Shown: positions 1 to 11,636, numbered from the stretch's first letter. The stretch is 64,000 bases of DNA from Metaphire vulgaris (GCA_018105865.1 CM030869.1:5859525-5923524); one strand, 5' to 3'. The notes: a model not told the origin generated them from the letters alone. Translations and numbers: made by a program.

Positions 1-440
1 GATAATAATAATTTGGATGACGCTGTGCAGGCGTTCTTGCTTTTCTGCATGTAGATATTTAGTGACTCAGTAGGTTATTCGGTAAGTATGTATGAGTGCA
101 ATTAAACACGGCGCTAGAGCAGCCGACTGACGTAGCAATGTGCCGGAAGTACTGCCTAGTAGGCCTACTTCCTTTTCCTGTGTTTCTTTTAAAGTGTATT
201 GTCTTGGGCACATAGCTTATATTTCATCACTCGAAGTTATTATTGGAAAATGCGACATCGATAGATTTATTGAAAGTAAAAGTGAGTGTATATCTTTCTA
301 AACGTATAACGGAGTGAGTGATGTGTGGCCACACTACGAGAAGCTTGCACAATGAAGGACCGCCGCAAGCAGCTGAGTACTGATGCTGTTAATATTTTTT
401 GTTATACTTAAACTTTAATTTAATTGCATCTCTGAAAACA
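1..440. other. Unassigned sequence
   Basis: I see no coding region, RNA gene or recognisable repeat in this AT-rich opening stretch. Confidence 0.5.
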
Positions 441-479
441 TATTTGTTTTACACAGGCCGAGTCACGTTAGGTTAAACC

Positions 480-546
480 TAATGTGCCTCGGCTTGTGTA
501 CTAATGTGCCTCGGCTTGTGCGCATAATTAAATTATGCGCCTAGAA

Positions 547-611
<65 letters not shown>
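480..611 (+). repeat. 19-bp direct repeat, then (ATG)n microsatellite, possible LINE 3' end
   Basis: The 19-mer TAATGTGCCTCGGCTTGTG occurs twice, at 480-498 and 502-520. A few bases on, GCGCCTAGAAATG leads into an uninterrupted (ATG)n run at about 546-611. The pairing of a GCGC..AGAAAT-type end with a trinucleotide tail resembles the LINE 3' ends at 31.8 kb and 29.1 kb, so this may be the tail of a plus-strand LINE remnant. That is inference; no coding part remains. Confidence 0.45.
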
Positions 612-659
612 ATAATATTGCCATTTTACAGTCGAAACATGACGTCGTAATTTTAAAGC

Positions 660-1390
660 AAATACGTCATAGCATATAACGGTATGTGTTTTTGTAAACA
701 TGTGTTAACGGCTTACTGCGGGGACAATGTGGGGACAGAAAAGGCTGGTGCGGGGTGGGGAGGGGATGAGGACAAATGCTGCGGGGATGGGGCGGGAACG
801 GAGAGCAGCGTGGATTGCTCCAGCGCCCGGGGCAAAACAGCAGGCATCGCTCTTCTGACAGTTTGTGACTTCGGTCGGGTTAAAATTCTTGGCAAGCAAA
901 AAAGGTCCCTCGCACACCGAGGTAAAGTAACGGAGTAAATTAACGAAGTAACGAAAAAGTAACGAAGTAACAAAGAATTCCTCTTGCAGTCAATCGGTTT
1001 ATATTTGTCCATTGAGCGTCGATGATAGTGTGCAATTGATAGCTAAATGGCCAAGTAGACCGAAATTCAAGTCAGTCGATAATGAGAGCAAAATGCCAGA
1101 CATTTTCTCATTCTATAGGCCAATGCCTGGCGGACGGAGGACACGAGGCCCAAAAGAAGGACATAGGCCTGTCAGTTTGCCGTAAAGACATTTATGGTAC
1201 GATAGTATTCAATGAGCGTGTCAAAAATTTGTATTCGAAGATATCTTGCTCATATTTTTCTGTCGAAAATAATTGCAGGTCAGTGCCTGCCAACAAAACT
1301 AGCCTTCGCACCGCTGAGGGTGGTTCCAGCCAGTTTTACCCAAATTTTTCTTACATTTTAAAAAGCGCTTTTAGAAGTGATCATGACAAC
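660..1390. other. Unassigned, with (AACGAAGT)-like short repeat
   Basis: There is no recognisable gene. A GC-rich patch lies at about 715-850, and an imperfect repeat of AACGAAGTAACG at about 930-970. Open frames here have no family features and are likely chance. Confidence 0.4.
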
Positions 1391-1392
1391 TC

Positions 1393-1463
1393 GCCGACAC
1401 GGCGATTCACCTACTGTACTTTTCTACAGCCTTCTCACCGATACGGCGAATCGCCGTGTCGGC
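1393..1463. repeat. Perfect 16-bp inverted repeat
   Basis: GCCGACACGGCGATTC at 1393-1408 is exactly inverted at 1448-1463 with a 39-nt spacer. It can form a GC-rich hairpin and is probably part of a small foldback element, but I found no target duplication. Confidence 0.7.
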
Positions 1464-1477
1464 AATTTGGGACAGTG

Positions 1478-1760
1478 ATAATAATAATAATTATGCACTT
1501 CTATAGCACCATTTCTAATACTCAAGGGTATCAATCGATGGTACTTCAAATCCATCCGCAAAAGACCAGGTCATTCCAGAGATCAGTCAGAGGGAAACAG
1601 CAAGACAGACTATGGAGGAAATGCTAGTTGGAAGAGATGTGTTTTAAGCCTAGATCTGAAAATGCTCAGTTTATTGGAAGATCTGACAACCAGAGGGAGA
1701 GAGTTCCAGATTTTTGGCCCAGAAATAGAAAAAGCTCTCTTACAATTTCAGTGTTTGTTC
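1478..1760 (-). mobile_element. LINE 3' fragment (minus orientation)
   Basis: It begins on the plus strand with (AAT)n followed by TTCTATAGCACC. The text is closely related to 8446-8667: both contain CATTCCAGAGATCAGTCA and AAGCCTAGATCTGAAAAT. These are two 5'-truncated copies of the same non-LTR family lying tail-left, so the LINE reads on the minus strand. Confidence 0.6.
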
Positions 1761-3332
1761 TAGGTACATTTAATAATGAATCAGCAAATCTTGTTGAATG
1801 ATAATGTCCATAAGACGGCCATTAATTACCCTGCACATAAAATACTTATAAGAAAAGAGACCTACTGTGCACTTAGTCAACAACTTGGCTAGATATAAGA
1901 CCAAAAAAGTAACTGAACAGGAAGCGAATGAAAATTAGGTTGTAATTCACAGATTGAATTAATTTTTAAGTCGATGCACTTATGAATTTGGTGTCAATTA
2001 AATAAAATAGGCGACAATGCATTTAATGGCATGATTAATGACTAAAATAAAAAGGCAAGTACTGCTTATGCAAAATATCTTCAAATAACTTTTTTGTGGA
2101 AATCAAAAGCTTTTTGAGTTTTTGCAAAATATAATGTACGACATGTTAGAAGTCGTTGCGAAAATACAGTAGCTTAGCGCCGCGAGTGTTAAAACGTTCA
2201 ATGACTTAGGCTTACAAATAATTTATTTTAAAGAAATAACATTTTCTTATTAAACAAATGTTTAGTTAAGCGAAACGCTAAGTAGATAGACAATTCAGTT
2301 AGGCCTACCTGTAGCGACGATAATTTCGGAGTAATGGGACACGTATAGAAGCGGATTGTTTGTGTAAAACGAAGAACAGAGCTCATAGCTTCCAGACTGG
2401 TGATGGTGATGAAGATGATGGTGATGACGATGAAACATCGTCGACGTTACAAATAATTTCTCTGCCTTTCGCACCGCAGGCTTCGAATTTGAATCCAGAT
2501 CCAGAATTACTAACAACAGAAACGCGACATATTTATTACAGTCATATCATTAAAACTTCGAAAGTAAAGTAGTGATGTTTGGAGCTTAAATTATCGTTTT
2601 CAGAGAGAATATCTGTAATCTTTAATAAAAAATAACAATTAAAGTAGGTGGCTTACGGCTCCGATAGATGTGCATAGTCATGACATTGTAGCCTATTTAC
2701 CGCCCCTATACTCTTTCTGACAGTCACCTTAATCCATTGAGATTCACAACAGCAAATTTTTCAGATAGCTGCAAAACGAGATTAATATAGTTCGCTTATA
2801 TTGTAAACGTTAACATAGAAGCAATGAATTGATGAAGTCGCTTTAAAAATATTTATACTGAAAATCTATGTAAATTATGGCTGAATTTTCTTATCAAGTT
2901 TTTCTGAGGTTTTTACCTGAATGAGTTAGGAAATTGATTTAAAGGATCGATGCGAATAGAATTTCGTAGCTAATCTTCAACATGATTATCTTCTATCGTC
3001 ACTTTTCTGTGTTTATCCGATGATGGAATCGTAGTAAATCAAGAGGTTGTATCACATAAAAACTATTTCTGTCTGATTCATTCACTGACTTTCTCCTGCT
3101 GTTACAGCTTGATCACTGCGGTCCGCTTCATTTGACGGGAGACGTAGTTGGCGGAGAGACTTAAAGAGCATGTGCTGACGTGTCTTATGGCAACATCTGT
3201 CAATGGTCGGCAATATTTCATAACTGTGTAGGCCAATTCGTTGAAATATCGCCATACACTGCATAAGCGGTTGACTTGATTAGAACTAAATTGACCTATC
3301 TGTTTGGTCTATCATCCAAAGCAGTCTGATGT
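1761..3332. other. Unassigned, with GATGRT low-complexity patch
   Basis: The stretch is AT-rich with no gene I can support. A GATGGTGATGAAGATGAT-type simple repeat sits at about 2400-2440. Confidence 0.45.
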
Positions 3333-3364
3333 GCTGCTTGCAGAGATGTAGCAAGTACACAATG

Positions 3365-3590
3365 CTTCAAGTACAAGTACAAGTACAAGTACCTGGCCTC
3401 CGAGTACAAGTACAAGTACAAGTACTTGCATTCCAAAAACTCCGAGTACAAGTACAAGTACAAGTACCTGGCCTCCGAGTACAAGTACAAGTACAAGTAC
3501 CTGGCCTCCGAGTACAAGTACAAGTACAAGTACCTGGCCTCCGAGTACAAGTACAAGTACAAGTACCTGGCCTCCAAGTACTAGTACAAC
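3365..3590. repeat. (CAAGTA)n minisatellite, left subterminal array
   Basis: Runs of CAAGTACAAGTACAAGTAC alternate with CTGGCCTCCGAGTA, giving a higher-order unit of about 32 bp. It contains no stops in several frames, which creates repetitive spurious peptides. It lies directly inside the left terminus of the hAT element. Confidence 0.9.
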
Positions 3591-3597
3591 ATTTTTG

Positions 3598-3690
3598 ACA
3601 TTGACATTTTTTCCGCTGACATTTTGTCCCCATGACATTTTCTACATGACATTTTGTCCGTGACATTTTGTCCTCAGACAGTTTGTCCGG
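3598..3690. repeat. TGACATTTTGTCC word cluster
   Basis: Four to five near copies of TGACATTTTGTCC stand in a row (TGACATTTTGTCCCCA, TGACATTTTCTACA, TGACATTTTGTCCG, TGACATTTTGTCCTC). It resembles the end of a foldback-type element inserted in the hAT element. A partner end is not obvious. Confidence 0.55.
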
Positions 3691-3739
3691 CCACGAATAA
3701 AATTGACACTATTAGCATCTAAATATCATCACAGTTGCA

Positions 3740-3946
3740 CTAAAAAAGAGATGATAGTCTTGCATCGGTCATATTAACCCTATGCGGTCTCGCGATCAAG
3801 CCAGCTTGGCTAAATACGCGTTTAATTGGTGCGCCAGAAGCAGGCACACTAGGGTCTCTAATTAATGGCTGCATTATACAGCCTGCTGAACTCCTTTCTA
3901 TTAACCTCACTGTTCCAAAATACGATGGTATCAGTGGCTTCATCAT
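3740..3946 (-). pseudogene. hAT transposase C-terminal dimerisation domain remnant
   Basis: The minus-strand translation reads VPASGAPIKRVFSQAGLI followed by ARPHRVNMTDARLSSLF. This fits the conserved hAT C-terminal block (P-A-S-S-A-x-x-E-R-x-F-S-x-x-G, then R-x-R-x-x-x-L), in which dimerisation occurs. Position 'K' replaces the usual E. Only about 68 residues remain, so it cannot encode an active transposase. It identifies the host element as hAT and shows transcription would run right to left. Confidence 0.75.
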
Positions 3947-4689
3947 AAATATCGTTGAGTTCCAGGTACTTGGCCATCTGTGAGGATGTGCTTGTCATTA
4001 GCCTAAAGGAACAGCATTACTGGTACCATTGAAGTACATATAGCCAGAGATGTAGCAAGTACACAATGCTTCAAGTACAAGTACAAGTACCTGGCCTCCG
4101 AGTACAAGTACAAGTACAAGTACTTGCATTCCTAAAACTCCGAGTACAAGTACAAGTACAAGTACCTGGCCTCCGAGTACAAGTACAAGTACAAGTACTA
4201 AAAATTTGTACTCGAGTACAACTCGAGTACAAGTACAAGTACCAAGTACTACATCTCTGGCTGCTTGGACTTCCAAGTCTGTTAACAATGTTTTGTTTCT
4301 CTCGTTTACAAGATTAAACTTTGATCCCAGTCTTAATGTCACGAAATTAATCCTCGCACAACGAAGCTTTTTTCGTAACGTCTTCTACGAATTGGTGATA
4401 TCCACCTCATGTATCTCAGCCAGAATCTTAGATTTGAATATTGTTACATGCTGTTGGAGCCTGCATTCAGAGCTCTACAGAATTCATATTTCATTTGTTT
4501 ATATTTCAAGCCGTACAAGTTATGCCATGAAGCATAACCACCTTATCGAAATTTCTAGATTTTCAGTTGCTTTGGTATAGTCATATCAAATGCCAAGAGT
4601 GTGCGTACGTACGTAAAAATAAAAAATATATGTTTTTTTATTATTATTTTACTCCTATTTTAATCAATCAGTGTCAGTTATGCAGTTAT

Positions 4690-5160
4690 GAAATGCATCA
4701 TCATCATGTTCTCTGTCCTGGGACCGCTTCAGGGCTCCAGTGTTTCCATTCTTTTCTGCGTTGCTTCTTCTTTGATTTCTGCATAGGTCTTGTGACGCCG
4801 TGCGTCTGTTTTAGTCATCCAGTCCAGTAGCATTTTCCTTGGTCTCCCTTTTGTCTTTCTTTCTGATATACTCCTCTAAATTTACTGTACTGTTCTGAGT
4901 AATGATTCTCATCTTAGTACGTGTCCAATCCAGTTCTTCTGTCTTTTTTGATGGTGCTGATTAACGATTTTTTTCGTCCACCGTCCGTAGTACTTCATCG
5001 TTGTTTTCTTGTCCGTCCACTTGATGTTTTCCATTCGTCTCCATATCTACCTACATTTTGAATGCTGCCAGCTTTTGTATGTCCATTCTTTTGGAGAGTC
5101 CACGTTTCTGAGACATACAAAGTGACACTCCATATCAACGTTTTTACCAGTCTCTTCTTT
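4690..5160 (-). pseudogene. RTE-like LINE reverse transcriptase 3' fragment
   Basis: The minus-strand translation near 5090-5160 contains KRLVKTLIWSVTLYVSETWT, matching the post-catalytic region of RTE-type reverse transcriptases (L-Y-G-S-E-T-W-T). Downstream (leftward) text is frame-broken. A separate copy of the same region lies at 5516-5760, so two RTE copies abut here. It is a dead 5'-truncated fragment. Confidence 0.6.
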
Positions 5161-5203
5161 CTTCTTCTTCTTCTTCTTCTTCTTCTTCTTCTTCTTCTTC
5201 TTC
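5156..5203. repeat. (CTT)n microsatellite
   Basis: About 48 bp of uninterrupted CTT lies at the junction of two RTE-like fragments. Confidence 0.9.
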
Positions 5204-7075
5204 TCAGGTGCCATGCATTGCTGCGTCGGCGACCATGGACTTCCACTTTTTTCGGTCTTTGGTATTCCTCAGCAGTTCGATGTTGCTGTCCATCTCCAGT
5301 CCCTCTCTTAAGTTTGTCTGTATTTTGATCTTTGTTTTCCTCTTGATCCTTTACCCTCCACCATGCCTGTAACTGCCAAGTTCTCGAGTCCCTCTTTCCT
5401 CACCAAGTGCCCCAAAATTTAATCTCTCTTAGCTTGAAGGTAGCCACCAGTGTTTGTTTCTCTTCCATCATCTGTCAAATTTCTCTATTGGTCCTTTTAT
5501 CCGTCCACGGAACTTTTAGCATTCTCCTATAGAACCACATTTCTGCAGCTTCCAGTTTCTTTTTTCATAGCTTTTGATATGGTCCAACTTCCAAGTCTCT
5601 GCTCCATAAAGCAAAACTGACCATACGTAGCACTTAAGTATTCTGAGCCATGCTCCTTTTGAAATTTTCTTGCTTGTTAGTATCGGTATTAAACCCTTTA
5701 TTTTGTGTTGCTGCTGCTGGTTTTTACTTTTTATTTCTTTAATACAGTGAGATGTGACTCCATTGCTGCTCTGAGTGAAGTGAGGGAAGTTCTTAAATTT
5801 GTTATTTAGTATATTTGTGGAATCTGCAGACATTTATTCTGGTTGAAAAACTGCCTCTGATTTCTTAAATGCTCCTATGATCAGCTTTAGAACGAAAGAC
5901 GTTCTCTCACTGAACAACTACTGAGAGCACCCCGTGACCGACAAAGCGCCGTACGCAGAACCGCCGTCGCCGCATGGTGCCGAGTTCGGTTGAAATTCCG
6001 AGAACGTCCCATGAAAAGCTACAGCGTTGAAACGTTGAATTGTCACTGAAATCAACTGCAGTATGATGTTTCTCTGTGATCGCCTGACAGCTGCCTGCGA
6101 CATGAGATGGCCGATTCGCCTGATGAAAGTTAAACCGTCTGTATTTATACTCTACTCCCAGCAACAGCAGCCGAAAAACGCCCGATGCCCCAAGCTGATG
6201 ACCCCAATCTCAAGACCTTCCGACCTCAAGCCCTCCAGACTTCCCGACCTCAAGACCGCGAATATGGCTGTGCATTCGTTTTTATACCCCGCGGTCGCCG
6301 TCTAGCGACTATGGGCGAAATGAGGTTCGTAGGGACCCTGCCCTCTAGCGGCTAGGGGCGAAACGAGGTTCGTTTCAGTTCCTCAATGTAGATGTTGAAT
6401 AGCAGCGGTGATAGTGGACAGCCTTGTCGTGATCCCCTTCCGATTTCTCCGGTCTCCGAGTTATCATTCCCAATCCATATTTGTATTGTTTGTTCCATGT
6501 ATAAATTCCTAATCAGCCTTCAGTTCTTCCAATCAATTCATTTCATTGCTTTAAATAATTTAGGCCATTGCATTCGGTCGAATGCCTTTTCGTAATCAAC
6601 AAAACATACATACACATCTTTCCCACATTCAATGTTTCTTTCACTTATGACCCTCATCACACCAATGACATCTCTCGTGCCTCTTCCTTTCCGGAATCCG
6701 AATTGATCATCACCTAGATGTTTTATAGTCTCTACTTTTGCTTCAATTTTTCTTTCACCACTTTTAGCAGGATCTTTGATGCTTGGCAAATGAGGCTAAT
6801 CGTTCGAAAGTCTTTACAGTTTTTTTGCATTTGCTTTATTTTCTATAGGTATAATTATGGATTCCTTGAAGTCTTTTGGCCATTCCCCAGTCTTACAAAT
6901 TTCTTGGCATATCTTTACTAATTCTTTTGTTGCCTCTTCTCCCGGGCATTTAAGCATCTCTGCCGCTATTTCATCAACTCCAACAGCCTTGTTGTTTTTC
7001 AGTTCTTTTATTGCTGTTATTATTTCTTCTTTATTTCTTCCCTCTACTTGGTCGTCGCCACCTTCTCACCGCTGT
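5204..7075 (-). pseudogene. RTE-like LINE fragment, interrupted
   Basis: The minus-strand pieces are recognisable in order. At 6789-6538 there is LGDDQFGFRKGRGTRD and VDYEKAFDRMQWPKL (RT finger/palm). Near 6400-6460 is the SRQGCPLSPLLFNIYIE region out of frame, and at 5660-5580 KCYVWSVLLYGAETW. About 490 bp at 5885-6375 do not belong to the LINE and look inserted. Frames are broken many times. The family is RTE-type by these motifs; the exact clade is uncertain. Confidence 0.65.
5885..6375. mobile_element. Unidentified insertion inside the RTE-like LINE
   Basis: The block separates two parts of one RT reading direction. It contains the short internal repeats CCTCTAGCGGCTAGGGGCGAAA and GTCTAGCGACTATGGGCGAAA, and CCTCAAG words. 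I could not find terminal repeats, so both edges are approximate. Confidence 0.35.
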
Positions 7076-7079
7076 GAGG

Positions 7080-7585
7080 TGTGAGTCGGTATTTGAAGGG
7101 GTTTATGAAATGCATAATTATTTAAATCCCATCTCATTTGACGTTATTTACTGTCCCGTGCAATTCATGCGTATAATTGCATGCACTGAGTACTTCTTTG
7201 CAGCAGCTACATAATTTTTGTATTTTGCTGGCATTGATATTAGCCTTTTGTAAGCCTGTCGTAATTTAAAAGCCAGATTTGCGGCTTTGTAAATGCACGT
7301 AATTTGTTAAAAACTGTTTCTGTTCCTATTTGATGCTCTGCTATGTCAAGCTAGAGTTAGGTTTAAAGACATCGAGCGTAATTAAAGCATACACTAAATA
7401 AAAGCAAATTCGTGCGGTGGTATCCATCCCCGAAGTGACTTTAACAAAATTGGCTCAGCTAATTAGCCCACAGTAGCAAAAAGAAAGCACAATCTGTAAA
7501 AATGTGTGTTAAATTAATAAACTCCACTTGATAGCGCCTATAAATAGTTCATCACCTCTTTTAATGTGGGAAACCTGAGGCGGCA
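7080..7585. other. Unassigned sequence
   Basis: I see no gene, RNA or repeat I can support here. Confidence 0.45.
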
Positions 7586-7588
7586 TTA

Positions 7589-8426
7589 CAGAGGTGTGCG
7601 GATCCAAAAATTTTAAGACCGCGGAGAATCCGGTTTCGCCATGTTTGGATCCGCGTAGGATCCGCATCCGCGAGCGTTTCCGCTGTCAGAAACCACGGAA
7701 GATCCGAATCCGCAGATAGTAAATAAGTTTTAAGTTAGATGTTTTACTATTAATCCCCCCATAATTTTTGCAAGCCTAGGACTGTACTTCAATATTATAA
7801 ACAGTCAACTCAAATTATGTACCTATGTCACATCTTAATAATGTATATTGGACAACAGAGTAAGCATCACACCTCGACCACTACAACGCAAATTTAGGCA
7901 ATAAATTGGTCACTTCATAGCCAATGAGCTCCAAATTCCCCAATACCTCTTCAAATTACCAACAGCTCTGTCATAGTGTTGGGTGTCATGTATCTATAAA
8001 TGACGTGTAATAAAAGCGTCCATTCGGCAGGCACAGACACAGACGATGCGGGTTGTCTGGTCGTTGGACTTGTCAGAAGTTGTCTCCCGTGAGTGAGTCT
8101 GATCTCTAATGTTAACCACCTAACTTAGCGTTTCTCTTGATCCAAGCGGTAATTATCAATTTGATAAATGGAAACCATGCCATGACCAAACAATTCAGGG
8201 AGGTAATTTGAGAAGGTAGTAAATAACAATGCACAATGTGTGTGTATTTGTGTGTATGTGTGTTTGTGTGCGTGACATTGTGTGTTGCCAATTGTCAGGG
8301 TCTGCATATAATTCACTTCCGCCGGTTATTTGATACTTGGGTCCGCTGAGGTCCGCGGTTCCATTAAATCTTTGTGGATCTGAATCTGCCTGCGGATCTA
8401 TCCGCGATCCGCACTTCCCTCGGTGG
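7589..8426. mobile_element. Probable hAT-like element with GCGGATCC words
   Basis: The left end is CAGAGGTGTGCGGATCC and the right end is GGATCTATCCGCGATCCGCAC followed by TTCCCTCGG, roughly inverted. The word GCGGATCC/GGATCCGC recurs near both ends. No target duplication is visible and the right edge is approximate. A (TG)n-like patch lies at about 8236-8283. No transposase is seen. Confidence 0.4.
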
Positions 8427-8445
8427 CAACCCTCCAGCGGTACGA

Positions 8446-8667
8446 AAATAATAACGATCAAGCACTTTTATAGCACCATCTGTAAATACTCAAAGGTATC
8501 GGTTGGTAGTAGGCCTACTCCAGATTCATCCGCCAAAAACCACTTCATTCCAGAGATCAGTCAATAAGAAACAGAGACAGAATATTGAGGAAGAAATGTG
8601 TTTAAGCCTAGATCTGAAAATACTCCATTCTTTTAATTCTAGTGAGTTAATCTCTATACCTACTTCC
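8446..8667 (-). mobile_element. LINE 3' fragment (minus orientation)
   Basis: It has the same text as 1478-1760 (TTTATAGCACCAT, CATTCCAGAGATCAGTCA, AAGCCTAGATCTGAAAAT) behind an AATAATAA stretch. It is 5'-truncated. The Mag-type LTR element inserted at its right edge. Confidence 0.6.
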
Positions 8668-8867
8668 TATAACGTGGTATTGACTGACATTCTAGAGGCC
8701 ACGCCTACCCTCCAATAAGGAACGTTTTAGTAGTAGTTCTGTAGTATCTAACTAGGACTTAGCAGTCGATCACTATCAGTCGAGGACACAAGATCTAACT
8801 GAACCTGAAATACATATATTATATAATCTGAGAGTTGTCTTTAATATAGTGTAGACCACACTATTCA
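8668..8867 (+). repeat. 5' LTR
   Basis: Begins TATAACGTGG and ends CACACTATTCA, 200 bp. It lacks the usual TG start, while the CA end is kept. It is matched base for base in extent by 13221-13420. Confidence 0.95.
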
Positions 8868-8882
8868 TGGGGTCAGATTAGC
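8868..8882 (+). promoter_or_regulatory. Probable primer binding site
   Basis: TGGGGTCAGATTAGC starts directly after the 5' LTR, and TGG is the usual first triplet pairing with tRNA CCA. I cannot name the tRNA by eye. Confidence 0.5.
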
Positions 8883-8945
8883 TTAAATTAAGAACATAAT
8901 TATCGATAGCTTAGCGACAGTTTTAGACACTGTTTGTATCGGATA

Positions 8946-9939
8946 ATGGCGACAATACCTCAGATACCTCTACCGGAGAAGCTGGATCTGCAAGCATCAA
9001 ATCTTGCAGCTGAGTATAAAAGGCTCCGAGGCCAATGGTTGGTCTATGTGAAAGCCTCAAAAATCGATGAAGAACCTGCCGATCGACAAGCAGCTATCCT
9101 CCCTCGCCTGCATAGGCACAGCTGCCTATTGTGTTTTCGACTCGATGACACTGACCGACGAGCAGAGGCAAAATACAACAGACATCCTCGAAGCCTTCAA
9201 ACGCCACTGTATTGGAGACGTTTCGGAAGTATATGAGCGATACATTTTCCACAGCCGGAAACAGGGACCAGGTGAATCCTTTGACACTTTCGTCGCCGAC
9301 CTCCGCCGACTCGTTCGCTCATGCAGCTTTGGAGATTTAGAACAATCTATGATTCGAGATCGAATTGTTCTAGGAATCCAGGACGATGCCACTAGAAAGA
9401 AATTACTTGGCACTAGAGATTTAGATTTAGAAAGAGCTCTGAACTTGTGTCGTGCACAAGAGGCTACCTCGAAGCAATTTCGCGCCATCACCGCTCCAGA
9501 CGAAGAAGTACATGCGCTGCGTCGAGATTCTACGACCCGAGGACGAAGCAAGAGCAGACGACGCCACCAAGACGGCGCCGGAAAAGGTGATTTTCAACGT
9601 CACAACGCTCGCGAACAATCACAGCGTCAGAAGCAGCGTCAACGTCCTGATAAAGGTACTTCTCAATCACGCGATACTTGTCGTTATTGCTGTCGTAACC
9701 ATGCGCGTATACGAAGCAGTTGTCCAGCCTACGGCGCCACCTGTCGATTGTGTCAGAAGAAAAATCATTACGCGGTAGCCTGTCAATCGAACGTTCCTTC
9801 CAGCGCCAGCGTACAACAGTTATCTGACGATTTCGAATCAGTCCTTGTCTTGAATTCAACTGACGCTGGAGGTAGGATTTTCACACATATTTTGGTCAAC
9901 GACCAGCTCGTTCGTTTTGTGACTGTGGATCTACTGTAA
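8946..9939 (+). pseudogene. gag: gag (frameshifted)
   Basis: This is the structural protein of the LTR element. It starts at ATGGCGACAATACC and reads PLPEKLDLQ then EYKRLRGQWLVYV, the usual Mag-type gag N-terminus. Near 9100 the reading shifts to the next frame and continues to 9939. A nucleic-acid-binding region near 9680-9790 has paired knuckles, the second a clean C-x2-C-x4-H-x4-C (CRLCQKKNHYAVAC). A basic Arg/Gln-rich stretch precedes it. The frame runs out at the protease boundary because of a second shift near 9920. Capsid function is therefore lost in this copy. Confidence 0.85.
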
Positions 9940-11636
9940 ATATAATCACGAAAACTGTCTACGAAAGCCTTTCGCCGAAGCCCAAACTGCGTCCTGCTAA
10001 AGCAACTCTAAGAATGTTCAACGGAGCGCAGCTGAAGACTCAAGGAATGATCGATATTCTTTTGACTCATCCAAAGACGAAACAGCAACTAAGCATCGAA
10101 GCTTACGTGACGTCACACGACAGCCCTATTCTCAGCATAGCGACCTGTCGAGCATTGGATTTACTACGCGTCGTAGATGAAAACATTTGCACCATCGGAA
10201 CGACCATTTCTTCGACAGAACATCGACCTCTGACAGAAGCTGACGTCATGGCTCAATATGGTGATTTATTTGACGGAAAACTAGGACGAATGGAGGGACT
10301 GGTCCACCTCGAGATAGACCCTTCCTTCCGCCCTGTCCAATTACCTCTGCGTCGCACTCCTGTAGCGTTAAGAGACCGCGTTGAAACAGAACTTCAACGG
10401 ATGGTGAAAGATGGATTAATAATTCAAGTAAACGAACCGACTCGCTGGGTGTCAGCACTTGTCATTGTGATGAAAAACGATGGACGAATACGACTATGTT
10501 TTGATCCGACTCGCACCTTGAACCCTGCGTTAATCAGAAGTACATTCTACATGCCCACTTTGGATGACATTTTGCCAAATTTAGCCGGAGTAAAAGTTTT
10601 TAGTACTGTAGACTGCAAGAACGCTTTTAACATGCTTGTGCTTGATGAAGCTTCAAGTTATTTATGTACTTTTGAGACTTCTTTTGGAAGATTCAGGTAC
10701 CTTAGAGTTCCATTCGGTTTATGTGTTTCATCGGAGCTTTTCTAAGCGAGGCTACAAGCTGCTCTTTCGGGTCTTAAAGGCATCCATTGCATAGCCGATG
10801 ACATTTTGATCACGGGGTCTGGAGAAAATCAGGCCGAGGCCCGAAGAAATCACGACGAGAATTTAGTCGCATTGCTTCAGCGCTGTCGATCCAAAGGAAT
10901 AAAACTTAACCGTGAGAAACTACAGCTCAATCGTGACGTCATCATTTTCATGGGACACCAACTGACCAAAGATGGAATACAGCCAGCCGCATCAAAGATC
11001 GAAGCGATTGAGAATTTTTCGTTCCCTGAAGACAAAGCAGTGGTTCAACGACTATTAGGACTCGCAACGTACCTCGCTCGCTACTGTCCGAACTTCAGTG
11101 ACGTCACTAGCGTACTTCGAGAACTTCTGAAGTCGGAAAATGAATTTCAATGGACCGATCGACACACAGATGCATTCAACCGGCTGAAGGAGATGTTGAA
11201 GACGGCTCCTGTATTACAATATTTTGACGGTAAGAAGGACATTTTGGTTCAGGCGGATTCAAGCCAAAATGGAATTGGTTGTGCGATTTTACAAGGTAAC
11301 AGAGTGGTGGAATACGCTTCTAGAGCACTAACAGCAGCTGAAAAACAATATGCCCAAATTGAACGGGAATTATTGGGAATTGTATTTGCTTTTGAAAGAT
11401 TTCATTATTATGTATACTCAAGACGAACTATTTGTGAGACCGATCATCGTCCGTTATTGGCCATATTTAAGAAATCGCTGGCCGCGGCACCAAAGAGACT
11501 ACAACGTATGCTGTTACGATTACAAAAATATGACATTGACCTTCGCTTCAAGGCGGGAAAAGACCTAATAACGCAGACTGCCTTTCTCGAGCTTTTGATC
11601 CGAGAGCCATGGGAACAGAATTTACTGAAGAAATAG
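9921..11636 (+). pseudogene. pol: pol: protease, reverse transcriptase, RNase H (one stop)
   Basis: The protease active site appears as D-C-G-S-T at 9921-9935, one frame away from gag. RT motifs follow: IRLCFDPTRTLN, FSTVDCKNAFNML, and the palm box IADD at about 10792-10803 in place of the commoner YxDD. An in-frame TAA at 10743-10745, where a Gln codon is expected after GLCVSSELF, interrupts RT between the palm strands. RNase H is recognisable by VQADSSQNGIGCAI, ASRALTAAEKQYAQIEREL and TDHRPL. The frame is lost near 11570, just before the conserved ADxLSR box. It makes cDNA from element RNA in intact relatives and cannot do so here. Confidence 0.88.

Larger units (their letters stand above)
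3341..4259 (-). mobile_element. hAT element with CAAGTA subterminal arrays
   Basis: The left end CAGAGATGTAG and right end CTACATCTCTG are inverted. The 8-bp GCTGCTTG is duplicated exactly at 3333-3340 and 4260-4267, as expected for hAT insertion. Inside both ends lie arrays of CAAGTA broken by CTGGCCTCCGAGTA. The middle encodes a hAT transposase C-terminus on the minus strand. At 4043 a second near-identical copy of the left end appears inside the element. It is therefore internally rearranged and has lost most of its transposase. Confidence 0.9.

Noticed and set aside
684..1012. Overlapping frames of 70-99 codons near 0.7-1.0 kb
   Set aside because: They arise from a GC-rich patch with no motifs, splice context or conserved features.
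3296..3666. Repetitive open frames (VQVQVQ, LVLVLV, CTCTCT)
   Set aside because: They are translations of the CAAGTA array in different frames.
3341..4259. CRISPR-like array of repeats and spacers
   Set aside because: The repeat is a degenerate hexamer, spacers are not unique, the genome is eukaryotic, and the block is a hAT element with a target duplication.
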